Shown: positions 8,040-17,288, counted from the stretch's first letter. The stretch is DNA of 64,000 nt from Fusobacterium ulcerans (GCF_003019675.1 NZ_CP028105.1:1070282-1134281); one strand, 5' to 3'. Made by a program: numbers and translations. Notes: generated by a model not told the origin, from the sequence alone.

Positions 8040-8924
8040 ATGAAAGAAAGAGAGCTCAGCCAAAAAGCACTGGACATACTTCTTAAAAGTCAAAGAGATG
8101 AAGAAACTGACTGTCTAATATATGACTTTATGTCTAAAAAGGAAAAAGATCCAAAAAACAAAAAAATCTTAGCAAAAATGGCTGCTGACGAAAGAGATCA
8201 TGCAAAAATGTGGAAAAGCCTTACTAAAAAAGAAGTAAACCCTAATTTAAAGCTTGTTTACTGGTATAAATTTCTCACTATAATTATGGGATTTACATTT
8301 GTATTAAAACTTATCCAGTCTGGAGAAACTACTGCCAGTTCTAAATATGCTGATATTATAGATGAAGTCCCTGAAGCTAAAAAAGCTTCCGAAGATGAAT
8401 TAAGACATGAATATGAACTTATTGAAATGCTTGATGAAGAAAGGCTTCAATATGTAGGAGCTATGGTTCTTGGGTTGAATGATGCCCTTGTTGAACTTAC
8501 TGGAACTATTGCTGGTCTTTCATTTGCCCTTATGAACACTAGAATAGTTGCTCTTTCTGGTATTATCACTGGAATATCTGCAACTCTTTCTATGGCAGCT
8601 TCAAACTATCTTGCTGAAAGAGCAGAAAATAATCCTAATGCTATGAAATCAAGTGTTTATACTGGAGTAGCTTATCTTATTACTGTTGCTCTTCTTGTAC
8701 TTCCATACCTTATATTTCCTGAAGATATGTGGCTTGGTGCTTTAGTTACAATGCTTATTACAGTTATTTTCATTATTCTTTTCTTCAACTACTATATTTC
8801 TGTTGCTAAAGACTTGCCGTTTATGAAAAGATTTTTGGAAATGGCAGGAATCAGTCTTTCTGTAGCTGCTATATCTTTTGTAATAGGTATCCTAGTAAAA
8901 AAATTCTTGGGAATCGATTTATAA
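8040..8924 (+). CDS. Ferritin-like/rubrerythrin domain fused to VIT1/CCC1 metal transporter
   Basis: 294 residues. Residues 1-130 form a helical ferritin-like domain with spaced Glu/His/Asp residues (for example ADERDHAKMW and DELRHEYELIEM, an ExxH-type di-iron pattern). Residues 138-294 carry the VIT1/CCC1 membrane domain: VLGLNDALVELTGTIAG is the hallmark first helix, followed by ATLSMAASNYLAERAE and three further hydrophobic helices. Such fusions (MbfA type) sense or oxidise ferrous iron and move iron or manganese across the membrane, usually outward in bacteria. The ribosome site is GAGGGGG just before the ATG. It is monocistronic, with its own promoter and a terminator hairpin after it. 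Confidence 0.82.
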   Translation: MKERELSQKALDILLKSQRDEETDCLIYDFMSKKEKDPKNKKILAKMAADERDHAKMWKSLTKKEVNPNLKLVYWYKFLTIIMGFTFVLKLIQSGETTASSKYADIIDEVPEAKKASEDELRHEYELIEMLDEERLQYVGAMVLGLNDALVELTGTIAGLSFALMNTRIVALSGIITGISATLSMAASNYLAERAENNPNAMKSSVYTGVAYLITVALLVLPYLIFPEDMWLGALVTMLITVIFIILFFNYYISVAKDLPFMKRFLEMAGISLSVAAISFVIGILVKKFLGIDL

Positions 8925-8973
8925 TTGTAAAAAATTATTTTAATTACAAAACTATTTGATAAAATTAAAATAT

Positions 8974-9030
8974 AAAGATATTAAAAAAGTTATGAAACAA
9001 ATTTCATCTCTTTTTTGATATCTTTTTTCT
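8974..9030 (+). terminator. Long terminator hairpin after the VIT1 gene
   Basis: AAAGATATTAAAAAAG (8974-8989) pairs with CTTTTTTGATATCTTT (9010-9025) with one mismatch, and ATGAAA/TTTCAT inside extends the stem. A T-rich run follows. The rest of the 8925-9285 gap is T-rich on the plus strand, with no frame worth calling. Confidence 0.55.
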
Positions 9031-9245
9031 TTATCATCTTCCTCTTCTAATATTTTTTTCTTTCTATAATTTTCTCTTCCAACATATTTTTTCTCTATTC
9101 TTCTTTTTATTCTACTTTTTAATTTTATATTTATACTAAAAAAATCTCATTAAACATTCCTGAAGAAAAAAATCTTTATTTCTAAAAAAATAACTCCAAA
9201 AACTTTTTTGCGAATAAAATATTTTAATATTCAAATTATTTTTTA

Positions 9246-9274
9246 TTGAAAATAGTTTGATTTGATGATATCAT
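9246..9274 (+). promoter_or_regulatory. Promoter of the nik operon with palindrome over the -10
   Basis: TTGAAA (9246-9251), 17 bases, TATCAT (9269-9274). The perfect 10-bp palindrome ATGATATCAT (9265-9274) covers the -10 box, a good place for a repressor. It does not match the long spaced NikR palindrome of Escherichia coli, so the regulator is unknown. The ribosome site AAAGGAGG follows at 9295-9302. Confidence 0.45.
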
Positions 9275-9312
9275 AGACAATATTAATGTCATCAAAGGAG
9301 GAATTAGATTTT

Positions 9313-10923
9313 ATGAAAAAAGAAATTTTTAAATTTATTCTTGGAGTAACTGTAATTTCCAGCCTGTTAAGTGGTTGTGGCTCTGATAAAGATAACTCAG
9401 CTGCTGTTAAAAATACTACTGCTGAACCTGTAAAAAAAGAGGAATTAACATTCGTTAACTATCGTGATATACGTGATCTTAACCCTCATCTTTATGCTGG
9501 AGAAATGTATGCTCAAGAGATGCTTTATGAGACTCTTGTAAATATTACAGAAAAAGGATATGAACCTTGCCTTGCTGAAAGCTGGACTATCAGTGAAGAT
9601 GGAAAAATATATACATTCAATATCAGAAAGGGAGTAACATTCTCTGATGGAACTGTATGTGATGCAAAAGCTATAAAAGCTAATTTCGATGCAATTATAG
9701 AAAATAAAAGCAGACATACATGGCTTGAAATGATGCAGCTTTTAGAGAGTGTAGACCTTATAGATGACTATACTATTCAAATAAAAATGAGCAAGCCCTA
9801 TCACCCTATGCTTACAGAGCTTGGAGTTACTAGACCTTTTGCTATGATTTCACCAAAGGCTATGAAAGATGGCTCTACAAAAAATGGTGTAAACGCATAT
9901 ATTGGAACTGGGGCATATATTTTAAAAGATTTTGTTACTGATGAATATGCAATATTTGAAGCAAACGAAAATTACTGGGGAAAAGTTCCTGAAATTAAAA
10001 AAATTATTGTTAAAGTTATACCAGATAATCAAACTCGTATTCTAGCTTTAGAAAAAGGGGAAATTGATTTGATATTTGGAAAGAATATGATAGATGCTGA
10101 TGCTATAAATAAATACAAAAGCAGTGAAAAATTTACTACAGCTCTTTCAGAGCCAACTTCTACAAGACAGATTGTATTAAATACTTCAAATGGAATATTG
10201 AGAGATAAAAGTGTAAGACACGCTCTTCAATATGCTACTAATAAACAGGCTATATCTGATGGAGTTTTCTATGGGTTGGAAAAGCCAGCTGATACACTTT
10301 TTTCTAAAACTATTCCATACAGCAATATAGATTTAAAACCTTATGAATTCAGCATGGAAAAAGCTGCTGAAACTTTAGATCAAGCTGGGTGGCTGAAAAA
10401 TGATAAAGGTATCCGTGAAAAAGATGGTCAAAAATTACAGCTTTCTCTTCTTTACAACAGTGACAGTGTAACTGAAAAAATAATTTCTGAATATCTTCAG
10501 TCAGAATATAAAAAAATAGGTATAGAAATATCTATTGCTGGAGAAGAGGAACAATCTTATCGTGATAAAATGAAAACTGGTAACTTTGATATGGTATTCA
10601 ATATTTGCTGGGGAACACCTTATGACCCTCAATCTTCTCTTGCTGCTATGCGTCAGCCTGTTTATGGAGACTATGCTGCTCAATTAGGGCTGGAAGATAA
10701 GAAAGAAATTGATGAGGCTATAACAAAAATACTTGTGTCAACTGATGAAAAAGAAAGACAGGATTTATATACTTTTGTTCTTACAAGACTTCATGAAGAT
10801 GCAGTATATATTCCTCTTACTTATGAATGTAATAAAGCAATATACAATTCTGCTTTAAAAGGTGTCAACTTCACTCAAACTCAATATGAAGTGCCTTTCG
10901 CAGATATGTATTTTGAAAAATAA
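9313..10923 (+). CDS. nikA: NikA-like nickel/metal-chelate binding lipoprotein
   Basis: About 536 residues from the ATG at 9313, which is placed ten bases after AGGAGG; an in-frame ATG at 9286 lies upstream of that site and is unlikely. Lipobox LLSGC follows a short signal peptide. It is an SBP family 5 protein, and several stretches read like E. coli NikA: LNPHLYAGEMYAQEMLYE, SEDGKIYTFNIRKGVTFSDG, NKSRHTWLEMM (NikA has RHAWLEL) and IGTGAYIL...NENYWG. NikA binds nickel held by histidine or other small chelators and hands it to NikBC. The adjacent B-C-D-E genes support the call. A peptide-binding role is the main alternative because the family is broad. Confidence 0.72.
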   Translation: MKKEIFKFILGVTVISSLLSGCGSDKDNSAAVKNTTAEPVKKEELTFVNYRDIRDLNPHLYAGEMYAQEMLYETLVNITEKGYEPCLAESWTISEDGKIYTFNIRKGVTFSDGTVCDAKAIKANFDAIIENKSRHTWLEMMQLLESVDLIDDYTIQIKMSKPYHPMLTELGVTRPFAMISPKAMKDGSTKNGVNAYIGTGAYILKDFVTDEYAIFEANENYWGKVPEIKKIIVKVIPDNQTRILALEKGEIDLIFGKNMIDADAINKYKSSEKFTTALSEPTSTRQIVLNTSNGILRDKSVRHALQYATNKQAISDGVFYGLEKPADTLFSKTIPYSNIDLKPYEFSMEKAAETLDQAGWLKNDKGIREKDGQKLQLSLLYNSDSVTEKIISEYLQSEYKKIGIEISIAGEEEQSYRDKMKTGNFDMVFNICWGTPYDPQSSLAAMRQPVYGDYAAQLGLEDKKEIDEAITKILVSTDEKERQDLYTFVLTRLHEDAVYIPLTYECNKAIYNSALKGVNFTQTQYEVPFADMYFEK

Positions 10924-10931
10924 ATTTTAAT

Positions 10932-10967
10932 GCTGAAAAGGGAGAATGAAAATCTTCTCTTTTCAGC
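10932..10967 (+). terminator. Intercistronic hairpin between nikA and nikB
   Basis: GCTGAAAA pairs with TTTTCAGC, with GAGA/TCTC extending the stem. It is followed by an interrupted T run (10968-10981). Such a partial terminator after a binding-protein gene commonly stabilises the upstream message and lowers expression of the permease genes. Confidence 0.5.
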
Positions 10968-10994
10968 TTTTAGTCTTTTTTAGGAGGAAACATT

Positions 10995-11936
10995 TTGAAG
11001 AACTATATACTAAAACGTATTCTTATGAGTATCCCTCTTCTCCTGTGCATATCTTTTGTCTGTTTTGTTTTTATCAATCTTATTCCTTCAGACCCTGCTG
11101 AAGTAGCTCTAAGAGTAAGACAGACTCCCATCATCACAGAAGAAGCTATAATGCAGGTAAGAGAAGAGCTAGGGCTCAATGACCCTTTTCTTTTAAGATA
11201 TATCAAATGGCTTTTTCAATGTCTGAGACTAGATTTTGGAGTAAGCTACACAAACCCAGCACGTACTGTTCTTGGAGAGATTGGAAGATGCCTTCCAGCT
11301 ACTTTAAAACTTGCTGGAATGTCTCTTCTTTTTGTAGTGACTCTCAGTCTGCCAATAGGATTCTTTTGTGCAGTGTACAAAGATTCTCTTTTTGACCGTG
11401 TAATGAGAGGAATAATTTTTATGACTACTGCCATGCCTGCTTATTGGATTGGTCTGCTTTTAATATGGTTGATCAGTATAAAACTTGATCTGCTTCCTAC
11501 AAGTGGCGGAGGGGGGCTGAAATATCTTATCCTTCCTTCTTTTACTGTTTCTCTTACATATATCTCTACTTATATTAGACTTATCAGAAACAATATGCTT
11601 GAAAATATGAAGGAAGATTATGTTCTTTATGCAAATGTAAGGGGGTTGAAGCAAAAAGATATTCTTAGAAAACATATATTAAAAAATTCTCTCCATACTT
11701 GTATCGTTGCTATTGGTATGAGTATTCCTCAGCTTATAGCAGGTACTATTGTTGTAGAGAATGTATTTGCATGGCCTGGTATTGGAAAACTATGTATAAC
11801 TTCTATTTTCAATAGAGACTACCCTGTAATTCAAGCTTACGTACTTATGGTTGGAACACTTTTTGTAGTTTTCAATCTTATATTTGATATCATTCAATAT
11901 GTATCTGACCCTAGACTTAGAAAGGAAGTGTGTTAA
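10995..11936 (+). CDS. nikB: NikB-like ABC permease
   Basis: 313 residues, start TTG with AGGAGG seven bases upstream. Typical DppB/NikB permease: an N-terminal helix (YILKRILMSIPLLLCISFV), a periplasmic region, then five helices. The EAA loop is visible as YVLYANVRGLKQKDILRKHILKNSL, which docks on the ATPases. The C-terminal ENVFAWPGIGKL is a conserved family motif. It forms the transmembrane channel with the NikC protein, whose ATG follows its stop codon directly. Confidence 0.75.
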   Translation: MKNYILKRILMSIPLLLCISFVCFVFINLIPSDPAEVALRVRQTPIITEEAIMQVREELGLNDPFLLRYIKWLFQCLRLDFGVSYTNPARTVLGEIGRCLPATLKLAGMSLLFVVTLSLPIGFFCAVYKDSLFDRVMRGIIFMTTAMPAYWIGLLLIWLISIKLDLLPTSGGGGLKYLILPSFTVSLTYISTYIRLIRNNMLENMKEDYVLYANVRGLKQKDILRKHILKNSLHTCIVAIGMSIPQLIAGTIVVENVFAWPGIGKLCITSIFNRDYPVIQAYVLMVGTLFVVFNLIFDIIQYVSDPRLRKEVC

Positions 11937-12761
11937 ATGTTTAATAAGCTTTTAAAAAACAAAACTGCTGTCTTCTGTATGGCACTTATACTTCTTCTTT
12001 CTGTCATGGGAATATTTGCTCCACTGTTTGCTCCAAATGACCCCTATGAAAATGATATTATGAATAAATTCGCATCTTATTCATTACAGTACCCATTGGG
12101 GACTGACCAGTTGGGAAGATGTGTTTTTTCAAGAATGATTTATGGAATAAGACCTACTCTTTTCCTTTCTCTTGTAACTATGCTGGGTACTATTGGTCTT
12201 GGAACTCTTATGGGACTTCTGGCTGGATATTTCAAAGGAACTATTGATGAAGTTATAATGAGAATTGTAGATATGATGCTCTCTTTCCCAAGCCAGATTA
12301 TGATACTTGCTATTGTAGCTCTTCTGGGAGTGGATATAAGGAATGTCATCATTGCAAACATATTTATAAAATGGGCATGGTATGCACGTATGATAAGAAC
12401 AAATGTTGTAAAATATACAGATAAAAATTTTGTTCTTTTTTCAAGATGTATTGGTTCTGGAGAAAGATTTATTCTCATAAGGCATATGATTCCATGTATA
12501 GCTTCTGAAATGGCTGTACTGGCTACTCTTGATATTGGGTGGGCTGTACTTAATATTTCCACCCTGTCATTTCTTGGACTTGGTGTACAGGCTCCTGTTC
12601 CTGAATGGGGAGCTATGCTTAATGAAGCTAAAAATGTTATGACAACCAACCCTATTCAGATGATAGCTCCCGGTATTGCAGTGGTTATTCTTGTAGCTTC
12701 TTTCAATCTTCTTGGAGACTGCCTGAGAGATGCTTTTGACCCTAAGGAGGCACAGATATGA
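11937..12761 (+). CDS. nikC: NikC-like ABC permease
   Basis: 274 residues with an N-terminal helix, the conserved HPLGTDQLGRCVFSRMIYG-like motif (here YPLGTDQLGRCVFSRMIYG), and the EAA loop NFVLFSRCIGSGERFILIRHMIP. STLSFLGLGVQAPVPEWGAML near the C-terminus is a signature of DppC/NikC permeases. The start follows the nikB stop with no gap, and its end overlaps nikD by four bases (ATGA), so stoichiometric translation is expected. Confidence 0.75.
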   Translation: MFNKLLKNKTAVFCMALILLLSVMGIFAPLFAPNDPYENDIMNKFASYSLQYPLGTDQLGRCVFSRMIYGIRPTLFLSLVTMLGTIGLGTLMGLLAGYFKGTIDEVIMRIVDMMLSFPSQIMILAIVALLGVDIRNVIIANIFIKWAWYARMIRTNVVKYTDKNFVLFSRCIGSGERFILIRHMIPCIASEMAVLATLDIGWAVLNISTLSFLGLGVQAPVPEWGAMLNEAKNVMTTNPIQMIAPGIAVVILVASFNLLGDCLRDAFDPKEAQI

Positions 12762-13600
12762 AAACATTGCTAAAAGTTGAAAATTTGTCTGTTGAAGCAA
12801 GAACTAATAAATCATCTGTAAAGCTTGTTGATGATATCTCTTTTTCTTTGAAAGAAGGAGAATGCCTTGGAATACTGGGGGAGTCTGGAAGTGGTAAAAG
12901 TATGACTTGTAAAGCAATTATGGGACTTCTTGATAAAAATTTTCACATTGAGGGATTTGCTGTTTATGAAGGTAATAATCTTATTAAAAAAAACAGCGAA
13001 GAAATGAGAAAACTAAGAGGAAAGGAAATTGCAATGGTTTTGCAAAACCCCATGACTTGTTTTGATCCTCTATACCCCATTGGCTATCAAATGGCTGAAA
13101 CATTTGCAGAACATCTCAATCTCTCACAGGAGGAAATAAGAAAGAAATCAATTGAAATATTAAAGCTCATGCAGTTAAAAGATCCAGAAGATATTCTTCA
13201 TAAATACCCACATCAATTAAGTGGTGGAATGCTGCAAAGAATAATGATTGGTCTGGCTTTAGCTATGGAGCCTAAACTACTAATAGCTGATGAACCGACA
13301 ACTGCCATAGATGCTGTTACTCAATATGAAATAATGAAAGAATTTATAAAAATAAAAGAAAAATATAAGGTAGCAATAATATTTATCTCTCATGATTTAG
13401 GTGTCATTTCAAAAATTGCTGATAATGTTATTGTTATGAGCAATGGAAAAGCTGTAGCTCAAGGAGATAAAAATCATATATTCTCTTCTGAAAAAGAAGA
13501 ATATACAAAAATGCTCATAGAGAAAAAAATGGCAGTTATGAATAGATACAGAGAAATACTCCATAATGGAAGGAGGAAATCATATGCTCCTAGAAGCTAA
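12758..13600 (+). CDS. nikD: NikD-like ABC ATPase
   Basis: 280 residues. Walker A GESGSGKSM (residues 45-53 region), signature LSGGMLQR, Walker B LLIADEPTTAID and the switch His in FISHDLG. It is a member of the oligopeptide/nickel ATPase family and would pair with the NikE protein on the cytoplasmic face. It lies downstream of the two permeases with a four-base overlap, and its last 17 bases overlap the chosen start of nikE. Confidence 0.75.
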   Translation: MKTLLKVENLSVEARTNKSSVKLVDDISFSLKEGECLGILGESGSGKSMTCKAIMGLLDKNFHIEGFAVYEGNNLIKKNSEEMRKLRGKEIAMVLQNPMTCFDPLYPIGYQMAETFAEHLNLSQEEIRKKSIEILKLMQLKDPEDILHKYPHQLSGGMLQRIMIGLALAMEPKLLIADEPTTAIDAVTQYEIMKEFIKIKEKYKVAIIFISHDLGVISKIADNVIVMSNGKAVAQGDKNHIFSSEKEEYTKMLIEKKMAVMNRYREILHNGRRKSYAPRS

Positions 13601-14423
13601 AAATATATTTGTTAGTTTTAAAAAAGAAAATCAAACTTCTTTTTTTGGAAAAGAGAGACAGGAAGTAGTAAAAGATGTGTCAATCTCTTTAAAAAAAGGA
13701 GAATGTTTAGGTATAATAGGAGAAAGCGGAAGTGGTAAAAGTACTTTTGGAAAAACATTAATAGGCCTTTTAACTCCTGATAAAGGAGATGTAACTGTCA
13801 ATGGAATAAGCCTTTATGGTAAATCTTCAAGAGATGAAAAAAGAAAAGTAAAACAGGCAGTAAGTGTAGTATTCCAAGATTATACCTCTTCCGCAAATCC
13901 AAGATTTCGTATAAAAGATATCATTGGAGAATCTTTAAGAGTTATAGAAAAAAGAGAAAATATAAAAATTGATAAAAAGAAAAGAACTGAAGAGCTTCTT
14001 GAATTAGTTGGTCTCAATAAAAATTTTATAGATAGATATCCCCATGAATTAAGTGGAGGTCAGCTGCAAAGAGTATGTATAGCAAGAGCTGTTGCTACAA
14101 ACCCAGAAATTATTCTTCTTGATGAAGCTATCAGTTCTCTGGATGCTTCTACTCAGACTCAAGTTATGGATCTCTTAAAGAATCTCCAGAAAGAATTTGG
14201 ATTTTCATATATTTTTATAACTCATGATCTTCCATCAGTGACATATATGTGTGATAGAGTAATATTTTTTTATGATGGTAAAATAGTGGAACAGGTTGAT
14301 GATATTTATATGCTGTCAGAAGTAAAAAGTTCTTACGCTGCAAAACTTTTACATTCTATTTTAGAAATTGATATACAAAATGAGGAGCAGAGAAGTTATG
14401 CAAAACAACAGTCTTACTCATAA
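13584..14423 (+). CDS. nikE: NikE-like ABC ATPase
   Basis: 279 residues from the ATG at 13584, preceded by AGGAGGAAATC; the in-frame ATG at 13566 lies upstream of this site. Walker A GESGSGKST, Q-loop region VFQDYTSSANP, signature LSGGQLQR, Walker B IILLDEAISSLD, switch ITHDLP. It completes the A-B-C-D-E set of a nickel or dipeptide-type importer. The first helix of the MATE gene overlaps its end by 26 bases. Confidence 0.75.
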   Translation: MLLEAKNIFVSFKKENQTSFFGKERQEVVKDVSISLKKGECLGIIGESGSGKSTFGKTLIGLLTPDKGDVTVNGISLYGKSSRDEKRKVKQAVSVVFQDYTSSANPRFRIKDIIGESLRVIEKRENIKIDKKKRTEELLELVGLNKNFIDRYPHELSGGQLQRVCIARAVATNPEIILLDEAISSLDASTQTQVMDLLKNLQKEFGFSYIFITHDLPSVTYMCDRVIFFYDGKIVEQVDDIYMLSEVKSSYAAKLLHSILEIDIQNEEQRSYAKQQSYS

Positions 14424-15696
14424 AATATATCTTCATATAATGATTCCTTTTATGCTTTCAACTGTGACACAGCCTTTATTAGGAGCAGCTGATATAGCGG
14501 TAGTAGGAAGGCTTGGAGATGAAAAATATATTGCTGGTATATCTATTGGAACTCTTATCTTCAATACAATATATTGGGTATTTGGCTTTTTAAGAGTAAG
14601 TACTACAGGATTTAGTGCTCAGAGTGCAAAAAATTCTGATATTCAAAAAACTTCAGATACTTTTTTCAGACCTCTTTTTATAGCTATTTTCATCAGTATA
14701 TTATTTATAATATTTCAAAATACTATATTTAATTTTTCCATGGAGCTAATAGTTCCTGATATAGAAATAAAAAAAGCTGCAAGTGAATACTTTTTTATAC
14801 TCATATGGGGAGCCCCCTTTGTTTTAATTAACTATGTCATTCTCGGGTGGCTCATGGGACAGGGAAATATAAAAGGTTCTCTTAGTATGCAGATAAGCAG
14901 CAATCTTTTAAATATAATTTTAGATGTGATTTTAGTTGTAATTTTTAAGCAGAAAATTGCTGGTGTTGCATATGCTACACTTATATCTCAAATAGTTTCT
15001 ACTTTAATTGGATTATATTATCTGCTTCCCTATGGTTATACTAAAAATTTATGTTTAAAAAATATTTTCAGAAAGAAAGAGTTAATCTCTATTATGTGTG
15101 TAAATAAAGATCTTATGCTGAGAACAGTCTGTCTTGTTGTACATAATAATCTTTTTACAGCTGCAAGCTCTTCTCTTGGAGTGACTATTCTCTCTGCTAA
15201 TGCTGTTCTTTTTCAAGTACTTTCAATTATTTCATATCTGCTGGATGGTATAGCTAACACTTCCAGTGTTTTTGCTGGAAGAGCAGCAGGGGAAAGAGAT
15301 AATATTCTTATGAAAAATACATGGAAAAAAACGCTTCAATGGGGATTGATAATGGCAGGAATACTTACAGTTATATATTTAATTTCATATCCAAAAATAA
15401 TAGAAATATTTACAAATATAACTACTGTAGTTCATACAGCTGAAAGATATGCTTACTGGATAGCTCTCTATCCTATTTTAGCTTTTATAGGGCTGACTTT
15501 CTATGGAGTTTTTACTGGTTCATCTGTTACTGCTCCAATTCTTTATTCTACAGCTGGAGCTTTGGCTGGCTTCCTTCTTTCATGGAAATATGTAATTCCA
15601 ATTTTAAATAATGATGGTATCTGGATATCTTTGCTTCTATTCTATTTTTTAAGAAGTATATTATTGATACCATTTCTCAAAAAAACTTTAAATTAA
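14398..15696 (+). CDS. MATE-family exporter, DinF type
   Basis: About 432 residues with twelve hydrophobic segments. The N-terminus IMIPFMLSTVTQPLLGAADIAVVGRLG and then FLRVSTTGFSAQ are typical of the DinF branch of MATE transporters, which export organic cations or amphipathic compounds using H+ or Na+. I prefer the ATG at 14398 (GAGGAG ten bases upstream, inside the end of nikE); a TTG at 14368 and an ATG at 14380 are in frame further upstream. Overlap with nikE places it in the metal-import operon, so its cargo may be related to the imported metal or its chelator. That link is inference. Confidence 0.72.
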   Translation: MQNNSLTHKIYLHIMIPFMLSTVTQPLLGAADIAVVGRLGDEKYIAGISIGTLIFNTIYWVFGFLRVSTTGFSAQSAKNSDIQKTSDTFFRPLFIAIFISILFIIFQNTIFNFSMELIVPDIEIKKAASEYFFILIWGAPFVLINYVILGWLMGQGNIKGSLSMQISSNLLNIILDVILVVIFKQKIAGVAYATLISQIVSTLIGLYYLLPYGYTKNLCLKNIFRKKELISIMCVNKDLMLRTVCLVVHNNLFTAASSSLGVTILSANAVLFQVLSIISYLLDGIANTSSVFAGRAAGERDNILMKNTWKKTLQWGLIMAGILTVIYLISYPKIIEIFTNITTVVHTAERYAYWIALYPILAFIGLTFYGVFTGSSVTAPILYSTAGALAGFLLSWKYVIPILNNDGIWISLLLFYFLRSILLIPFLKKTLN

Positions 15697-15709
15697 AAAG
15701 GAGATGATT

Positions 15710-16657
15710 ATGAGTTTTGTTTTAGGCAATATAAAATGTGAAAATGGAAAAAAAGAAAAGGGATACTGGAACATAGAAAAAACTAGATATCATATCCCTA
15801 TTACTGCTATCTGTGGAAAAAAAGAGGGAAAAACTGTTGTCATTTCTTCTGGAGTACATAGTTGTGAATATGTGGGTATCCAAGCAGCTATTGAAACAGC
15901 TCAGGAGCTTTCTCCTGAGAATATTTCTGGAACAGTTGTCATTTTGCATCCTGTGAACTATACAGGCTTTTTCAAAAGACTTCCTGCTGTTATTCCTGAA
16001 GATAATAAAAACCTCAACAGAGTTTTCCCTGGAGATAAAGATGGCACTCTTTCTGAAAAAATAGCTTATAATTTTTCAAAATATCTTTACCCTAATATAG
16101 ATTTTTTCTTTGATCTACATGGAGGAGATGTACAGGAAAATGTTACTCCCTTTGTATATTTCTCTGGCTCAGCAGATGAAGAAGTTAAAAAAATATCAAT
16201 AGAAGCTGCAAAATCACTTTCACTCCCTTACAGAGTAAAATCATCTTCTGTAAATGGTGTATACAGCTCAGCTGCCATGCAAGGAGTCCCATCTCTTCTT
16301 GTGGAAAGGGGAGGAAGAGGCCTTTGGAGTAAAGAAGAAGTTGGAGCTTACAAAGAAGATATTCTAAGACTTCTAACTCATTTTAATATTCTAGAAAATA
16401 ATTTCAGTTTTTCTGATATGACTCAAGCTGAAATAAATAATTCTAAATACCTTGAATCTAGACATAATGGATTCTGGTACCCAGCTTTTGAAGCAGGAGA
16501 TACATTTAAAAAAGGAGCATTCCTTGGAGAGATAAAAGACTGTTTTGGAAATATTCTTGAAACCTATAAAGCTGAATTTGATGGAATTATTCTTTATGAA
16601 ACAATATCTCTAGCAATAGCTATTGATGATCCTCTCATTGCTTATGGAGAAATATAA
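15710..16657 (+). CDS. Succinylglutamate desuccinylase/aspartoacylase family zinc hydrolase
   Basis: About 315 residues from the ATG at 15710, with AAGGAG six bases upstream; the ATG at 15704 sits too close to that site. M14-like zinc fold: HSCE in SSGVHSCEYVG supplies the first His and Glu ligands, DLHGG the third His, and LLVERGG the probable catalytic Glu. Family members cut N-acyl amino acids or amide/peptide-like bonds in small molecules. It is the last gene of the nik-MATE run, 13 bases after the MATE stop, so it may release or recycle a small chelator taken up with the metal. This role is a guess. Confidence 0.72.
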   Translation: MSFVLGNIKCENGKKEKGYWNIEKTRYHIPITAICGKKEGKTVVISSGVHSCEYVGIQAAIETAQELSPENISGTVVILHPVNYTGFFKRLPAVIPEDNKNLNRVFPGDKDGTLSEKIAYNFSKYLYPNIDFFFDLHGGDVQENVTPFVYFSGSADEEVKKISIEAAKSLSLPYRVKSSSVNGVYSSAAMQGVPSLLVERGGRGLWSKEEVGAYKEDILRLLTHFNILENNFSFSDMTQAEINNSKYLESRHNGFWYPAFEAGDTFKKGAFLGEIKDCFGNILETYKAEFDGIILYETISLAIAIDDPLIAYGEI

Positions 16658-16680
16658 TTTCCCTAATCATTTAAGGAAAA

Positions 16681-16753
16681 TTGACTTTTTTTTCTGAATT
16701 ATGTTATACTTTGTAAATTATAAATCATTTTTTCTTCTATACTAAATGATTTA
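16681..16753 (+). promoter_or_regulatory. Promoter and leader hairpin of the 16787 gene
   Basis: TTGACT (16681-16686), 18 bases, TATACT (16705-16710). Just after the expected start of transcription, TAAATCATTT (16721-16730) and AAATGATTTA (16743-16752) form a hairpin in the leader. The hairpin could also end read-through from the nik operon. Confidence 0.55.
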
Positions 16754-16786
16754 CAATAATATCGCTACAGACATTAAGGGGGAAAT

Positions 16787-17257
16787 ATGAATTTTTTTAC
16801 AATTATTTTAGTTATTCTTTTTATAATTTTAGGAAATCTTTTCATTGTTTTCATGAATACCCGTATAGTTATGAAAGGGAAAAGAACTAAATGCCTAGAA
16901 AAACTCTCAAAAGAAAAAGGATACAAGTTTACTAAAAGATGGGATTGTAATTACGCTACAATAGCTATTGATGAAGAGAAAAAAATAATAGCACTTTTAG
17001 AACCTGCTTTCTTAGATTTTAAAGCATTTGAAATAAATGGTATCGATATTTCATCTAAAAAAATAGTTATCAACTCTCTTATTCCTGGGTTAGCAACTGG
17101 GGTAGAAGTTCTTCTAACTTTAAGAAATGGTGAAGAATATAGTTTAGAAACACTAACACTAAAAAAAGTTTTATTTGGAACTTTCAAGTTTCATCCTATT
17201 GTAACTAATGCTATTAAAAATGCTGAAGAAATTGAAGCTATTTTAAATTCATTCTAA
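16787..17257 (+). CDS. Membrane-anchored protein of unknown function
   Basis: 156 residues: one hydrophobic helix (residues 3-27), then a soluble mostly beta domain with alternating Lys/Glu and Ile/Val. GGGGG precedes the ATG. No family motif was recognised. The soluble part (ATIAIDEEKKIIALLEP, FEINGIDISSKK) has the look of a small beta-sheet domain such as those of PH-like or YcxB-like bacterial proteins, but this is only an impression. It is monocistronic, with its own promoter and terminator. Confidence 0.6.
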   Translation: MNFFTIILVILFIILGNLFIVFMNTRIVMKGKRTKCLEKLSKEKGYKFTKRWDCNYATIAIDEEKKIIALLEPAFLDFKAFEINGIDISSKKIVINSLIPGLATGVEVLLTLRNGEEYSLETLTLKKVLFGTFKFHPIVTNAIKNAEEIEAILNSF

Positions 17258-17288
17258 ATAATAATTTTTTATTTTTATATCACTTTCA

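Noticed and set aside
9240-9312. A classical NikR box before nikA
   Set aside because: The long spaced GTATGA/TCATAC pattern is not present; only a short palindrome was seen.
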